Below, piece after piece: positions 60,207 through 64,000 of a stretch of DNA of 64,000 nt. Source of the DNA: Cavenderia fasciculata. Taxonomy: Eukaryota; Evosea; Eumycetozoa; Acytosteliales; Cavenderiaceae. The translations under genes were made by a program, and so were the position numbers. Location of the stretch: positions 496,001-560,000 of the forward strand of contig NW_004457737.1 in the NCBI RefSeq assembly GCF_000203815.1, in the 5' to 3' direction. A model generated the notes under the pieces. That model saw only the letters and a program-made list of their open reading frames with translations. It did no database searches and had not been told where the DNA came from. Each line of letters opens with the position of its first letter. Position 1 is the stretch's first letter.

Positions 60207-60648
60207 ATGTATTCATCTAACAACAGTCGTTACAACTCTCGATATTATGATGATGATTATAATGATGATGACGATCAAGACTATGGAAGAATAGATGCAG
60301 ATCAATACAAAATGATGAAATCTCTTGCTGGAAGTACTGTATATTGCTAGACAACAACATAGAGTCGTGAGTCATCCTACGCATACTAACTCATTCCTCA
60401 TATAATCTTAATCTTATTCATAATATAATAGCTATAGGACTTTTAGCAGGCAGATATGCAGTGATGTTATGTATGTTTACTTTAATTTAGTTTAGTTTAG
60501 AGTTTAACTTGGTTTGTATATATAAATCATTTATTAATATAAATATTGCAAATCATCATGTGATATCTATCTATCTATCTATCTATCTATTATAGTTGTT
60601 AAACATATTCTTGGTGTAGCTCCGATAAATAGCACCGATTATCTATAA
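60207..60648 (+). CDS. Small three-exon membrane protein (72 aa)
   Basis: Exons 60207-60333, 60432-60470 and 60596-60648 join to 73 codons with the stop. The first exon codes an Asp/Tyr-rich start (SRYYDDDYNDDDDQDYGRI) and then MMKSLAG. The second codes TIGLLAGRYAVML, which with FVKHILGVAPINSTDYL from the third forms one hydrophobic stretch. Each splice keeps frame, and unspliced reading ends after 47 residues. The first donor (GTACTG) is weak, and an acceptor 5 bases earlier or later could change one or two residues. The look of an acidic head and one short membrane segment is that of small mitochondrial or ER subunits. No family is recognised. Confidence 0.5.
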
Positions 60649-61256
60649 ACCATCCAACAATCACTTCTACTATATAGTATTTTTTTTTAATTGATAGCAA
60701 GAAGTATTTTAAACTACTTGAAAGTTAGATTCATCATTATTATTATTATCTTATCCATAAGCCAAGTAAAAAGGGTGATGGATTATTATTATCATTATTA
60801 TTATTTAATATTTATTAAATATTAAATCACCGACCGATCCTCTCTTCATCCCCAACAACAACAACTCATTATTACCATATTTGTAGGAACAAAAACAACA
60901 ACAACAACCATCTCAAAGAATAAACAACCTCAGGTGCACAGTTACTAGGTCACTAGTTACCAAGATAGGAAATTCCTTTTTAAATCAAATTTACAAGATT
61001 GGGGGCAGACCTATCCCAAACCTCGACAACAACCAACAACAAAGATTGCATTGTTTTTTTTTATTATCATGATTCAATTGACACGCTGTACAGATAGTAT
61101 TACTTAAAACTTATTTGTCTCTTTCCTCTTCCTTTTGTACTATATAGCTCATCTATCTACTTTATCTCTTTCTTTAGTTTTAAATCAATTATCAATTACA
61201 AAAGTAGTAGAATAGAAACAGAACAGACAGATAACAATAATAAATAATTTAGAATC
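60649..61256. other. Intergenic stretch
   Basis: About 600 bases, AT-rich, with ATT triplets and ACA/CAA triplet runs. It must hold the promoter of the next gene. Nothing else is seen. Confidence 0.5.
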
Positions 61257-62210
61257 ATGAATAATGATAAAAGGATAACAGATGATGAATTTCCTCCAAT
61301 GTATATACCTCCTCCTCCTCCTCCTACTACTTCATCATCATCATCATCATTATCTCCTTCATCCTCAACAAACAATGACAATAATAATGAAGATGATGAC
61401 CTTGACAATGGTCAATTAATAGAACAAGAACAAGAAGAAGAATCATTTCTAAAAGGTGTAATGAATGTATTTATAACATTTGGTCATTGTTTTGGATTGT
61501 TGTGTTGCTTTTGTTGTGAGGAACCAGAGACTGAACAAGAGAAACGAGATCGAAGAAGAAGGAGAAGACGTGAAAAACGAAGAGCACATAGACGTGATAG
61601 TAGCAACACGACCGATCAAATCATAGTTGGATCTAATATTAGTGATGGTGTTGGTGCACCCAATATTAGGTATTCTAAACTTGGAGACCCTTTGATACGA
61701 TTCAAGGTCGGTCTAAATGGCAAGGACATGTGGATGGGTGCAAAAGGTGTTAATTTCTATCACACCTTTGGCAAGTATGCAGTGTTGGTCGATAGCTTTG
61801 ATAATCGTGTCATTGCATTTACAAAGGATGGGTTGCCTTGCGAGGATCTAGATCCTGACCACGTTTTTATCATCGATGTAAATAGATTTGGTGAGACTGA
61901 AGATAGATGGAAACGTTTAAAAGATTATCATCAACAACAACAACAACAACAACAAATCAATCAATCAAACAATCAAACCCAAAATCAATTTAAATCAATT
62001 GAAATGGATACTTTATATGAAAATCAATTAATGAATAATAACAATAATAATAACAATCAAAATACTAATACTAATAATAATAATACTAACAATATAAAAA
62101 ATAATAATAAGAATAATAATAATTCATCACCACCCATGACAGGAGGTTATTCACCAAAATCAAATAGAAAAGTGGAGTTGGATTGGGATACTTTGGATAA
62201 CTTTAGATAG
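61257..62210 (+). CDS. Unknown protein with Cys cluster and Arg-rich patch (single exon, 317 aa)
   Basis: One open frame from ATG at 61257. Residues 12-50 contain a Pro run (PMYIPPPPPPTTSS), a Ser run and an acidic stretch. Residues about 70-90 read GHCFGLLCCFCCEEPE, five Cys in a short hydrophobic segment, followed by an Arg/Lys-rich patch (KRDRRRRRRREKRRAHRR). Such a pair often marks palmitoylated, membrane-bound proteins. Residues about 135-225 look folded (GDPLIRFKVGLNGKDMWMG, GKYAVLVDSFDNRVIAFT). The rest is Gln/Asn-rich. The family is not recognised. Confidence 0.65.
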   Translation: MNNDKRITDDEFPPMYIPPPPPPTTSSSSSSLSPSSSTNNDNNNEDDDLDNGQLIEQEQEEESFLKGVMNVFITFGHCFGLLCCFCCEEPETEQEKRDRRRRRRREKRRAHRRDSSNTTDQIIVGSNISDGVGAPNIRYSKLGDPLIRFKVGLNGKDMWMGAKGVNFYHTFGKYAVLVDSFDNRVIAFTKDGLPCEDLDPDHVFIIDVNRFGETEDRWKRLKDYHQQQQQQQQINQSNNQTQNQFKSIEMDTLYENQLMNNNNNNNNQNTNTNNNNTNNIKNNNKNNNNSSPPMTGGYSPKSNRKVELDWDTLDNFR

Positions 62211-62256
62211 GTAGGTCTATCATATAATATTAATAATAAATAAAAATTAAGTTTGT

Positions 62257-62496
62257 TTATTTATTTGGTTTGTAATAATTTACCAGCCATTCCAATGATT
62301 TAAACATACGGATTCCGATGAGCTTCACTCGTTCGAACACTGATGTCGAGCAAAGGACGAGGGTTTGGTAATAACATGTTATTTGGGCCAAGTATTGTTT
62401 ATTGCCGGCTATTTGAATATTGACATTGTCCAATTCAAGTAATTCATCCATATCTTTTAATGGATATTTAATATGCTTGGGATTCCAATTGAGCAT
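62257..62496 (-). pseudogene. Duplicated tail fragment of the FNIP-repeat kinase
   Basis: A 79-codon frame from ATG at 62496. HIKYPLKDMDELLELDNVNI resembles HVKYPLVKMDKLFKLDNDNI in the last exon of the kinase gene 30 bases upstream. After about 25 residues the likeness ends, and the rest (QTLVLCSTSVFERVKLIGI) is not in the kinase. It may be a broken copy of another FNIP gene's last exon. An independent short gene is less likely. Confidence 0.5.
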
Positions 62497-62526
62497 AGTT
62501 ATTTTAAAGTAATTTTATTTATTTAT

Positions 62527-64000
62527 TTATTTGGGTTGTTGTTCAATGTCTTGTTCAGTTGGAACAGGAATAAATCTTATATTCAAATATTGATGATCAT
62601 GTTCAAACATTTGATGAATATTATCATTGTCCAATTTAAATAACTTATCCATTTTCACCAATGGATATTTTACGTGCAGAGTATAGTTTTGTTTGAGTTG
62701 TTTTTTTAGAAAAGACTTTTCGATTTGATAAAATAGATGTTCATATTTAGATGCTTGAACAAATGATATGACGCTGACATCTTTTAAATCTATTTTGAAT
62801 AAAATGCCAAGGTAATTTCTTTTCCAAGATAACACATTATTTTCTCTAAATAGATATAGAAAGATCTATTAGTACCTTTAGATTCCAGATAGCAGTTAAT
62901 AAAACATACGTATTGATTTCACCGATTCCAAAACATTTTTCACCAATTGTCAATATGATTTTAGAATGCATGTGAATATTGGTAAATGAATTGAGAGTGC
63001 TGATCGAATGAACATTTCCTCTACCTGTGTGGTAAATATTAATGTGTTTGATGTCAATTTCGTTATCGATAACTTTTGCAAAGATATCAAATTCGTGATT
63101 GATAACTTTTGGAAAGATATTATACTGTTTCTCTTTATTCCAAATATCTGTGGTAATGTTGATAATGGGCATTTGGACATCCGATTGTTTTGATTTGAGT
63201 CTGAAATAATATGGAGGATTCTTCAATTGGGAAAGATTGATTCGTTGATTGAATGATCGACCAAAAACAATCGCTTTTAAACTTCCTCCTAAAGTAGTGC
63301 TATCCAATGGACTATTAAATGATGGTCCAAATATTAAAGTTTCAACACTAACAGGGATGTCAAGATAACCGATAGGTTGATTAAACTTTCCAAACAACTT
63401 TAACTTTAAAAGTGTTGGTGGAAGCAATGCTCTAAGAGGACTGTTGAACTCTCCATCGAATATTAATTCTATGGCATCTGGGTCGATCTTTCTGTTGTCA
63501 ATTAAGAATGGCGCTGTAATTTTCTGTGTGTATGGGCCGACATCTTCAACAGTCAAATCATCATTGGGTGAAAGACGATCTTGATGAGTTGCAATTAATA
63601 GTTCCTTGACAAATCGAATCAAAGCATCTGAATACCGGAGTGATGATATTTTAACCAGATCAACATTAAAGTTACCATTTTTATGATTCTCTACAAATTC
63701 ATTCCTGTTTGCAATGTCGTCTGGATGACTATAATATAGGATGGAATAGTACTATTGTTAATAAATGGGACAAAGGAGATGTATGACTATTATTTTTACC
63801 ATGAAAGTAATTTGAGAAGAGTACATCCAAGAGAATAGACATCGCTTTTAGAGTAATATTGTTTTTGTTTTGATTCCTAAAAAGATTTATAAACAATTAT
63901 TATAGTTTCAATTTTTATAGGGTCTAGAGGTTTAACATACAGGTGAGTAATATCCTCGTGTTCCACGTGCATTTGTGAGAAGCGTAATTGGGGAAACACT
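62527..64000 (-). CDS. Protein kinase with C-terminal FNIP repeats, 3' part (runs off the right edge)
   Basis: Visible exons in transcript order: 64000-63941 (cut by the window edge), 63876-63800, 63728-62910, 62845-62527. The first gives the end of the activation segment, GTRGYYSP, and the next begins with E, completing the APE-like motif. Then comes SDVYSLGCTLLKLLS, the conserved helix F region. The third exon finishes the kinase lobe (DALIRFVKELLIATHQDRLS) and starts the FNIP repeats (FDGEFNSPLRALLPPTLLKL, FGKFNQPIGYL, FGPSFNSPL, FGRSFNQRI). The domain order is that of the dictyostelid FNIP kinases (fnk genes). The N-lobe and catalytic loop lie outside the window, so activity cannot be judged. 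Confidence 0.82.

Noticed and set aside
1-64000. Search for LTR elements, DIRS-like elements, Polintons or other virus-like sequences
   Set aside because: No reverse transcriptase, integrase, capsid or long terminal repeats were recognised by eye in any frame.

Overview
The window reads as nuclear DNA of a dictyostelid social amoeba. Three things point there. It is AT-rich, with many short introns (mostly 60-120 nt) that start GTAAGT or GTATGT. Its coding regions carry long Asn, Gln, Thr and Ser tracts. Its gene families are dictyostelid in style: ComC-like EGF receptors, a protein kinase with FNIP repeats, an UNC-104-type kinesin and a neutral ceramidase. The coding regions look less AT-extreme than in Dictyostelium discoideum, so another lineage such as Cavenderia is possible, but I cannot fix the species. 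No virus-like element, tRNA, rRNA or CRISPR array was recognised.

Bases 1-19230 hold a head-to-tail array on the + strand: the 3' end of one gene and four complete paralogs (about 1165-1183 aa each). Each copy has a signal peptide, leucine-rich repeats, two IPT/TIG-like segments each followed by an EGF-like module, a Thr-rich stalk, a ComC-type beta domain and one C-terminal membrane segment. A shorter relative (EGF plus ComC domain) faces the array on the - strand at 19346-20682 and has a frame break before its membrane segment. Exon phases are modular: LRR exons are 2-2 and TIG/EGF exons are 1-1. The 3' exons are nearly identical between copies while the ectodomain exons diverge. This fits a family of adhesion or recognition receptors.

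Bases 21.9-31.8 kb carry ordinary cellular genes: a putatively dually acylated Q/N-rich protein, a TBC1D22-type Rab GAP, a neutral ceramidase, the RNase P/MRP subunit Rpp30 and an unknown 171-aa protein. From 32.3 to 39.3 kb there is a glycosyltransferase-like gene and a C-type-lectin/TIG membrane protein, with broken or partial relatives of the latter, several gene-poor stretches and a striking hairpin.

From 39.4 kb to the right end the genes are mostly housekeeping: a 2-phosphoglycerate-kinase-like P-loop protein with a frame break in an AAT repeat, a Flower/TVP18-like membrane protein, a coiled-coil protein, a kinesin-3 (kif1/Unc104, nine exons, 2028 aa), a divergently placed RhoGEF with two PH domains, an unknown Q/N-rich protein, an equilibrative nucleoside transporter, a 72-aa three-exon membrane protein, a Cys/Arg-rich single-exon protein, and the 3' part of an FNIP-repeat kinase that runs off the right edge and has a duplicated tail fragment beside it.

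All exon boundaries were set by hand from splice motifs, reading phase and, where possible, alignment to paralogs. Every spliced model called complete sums to a multiple of three.
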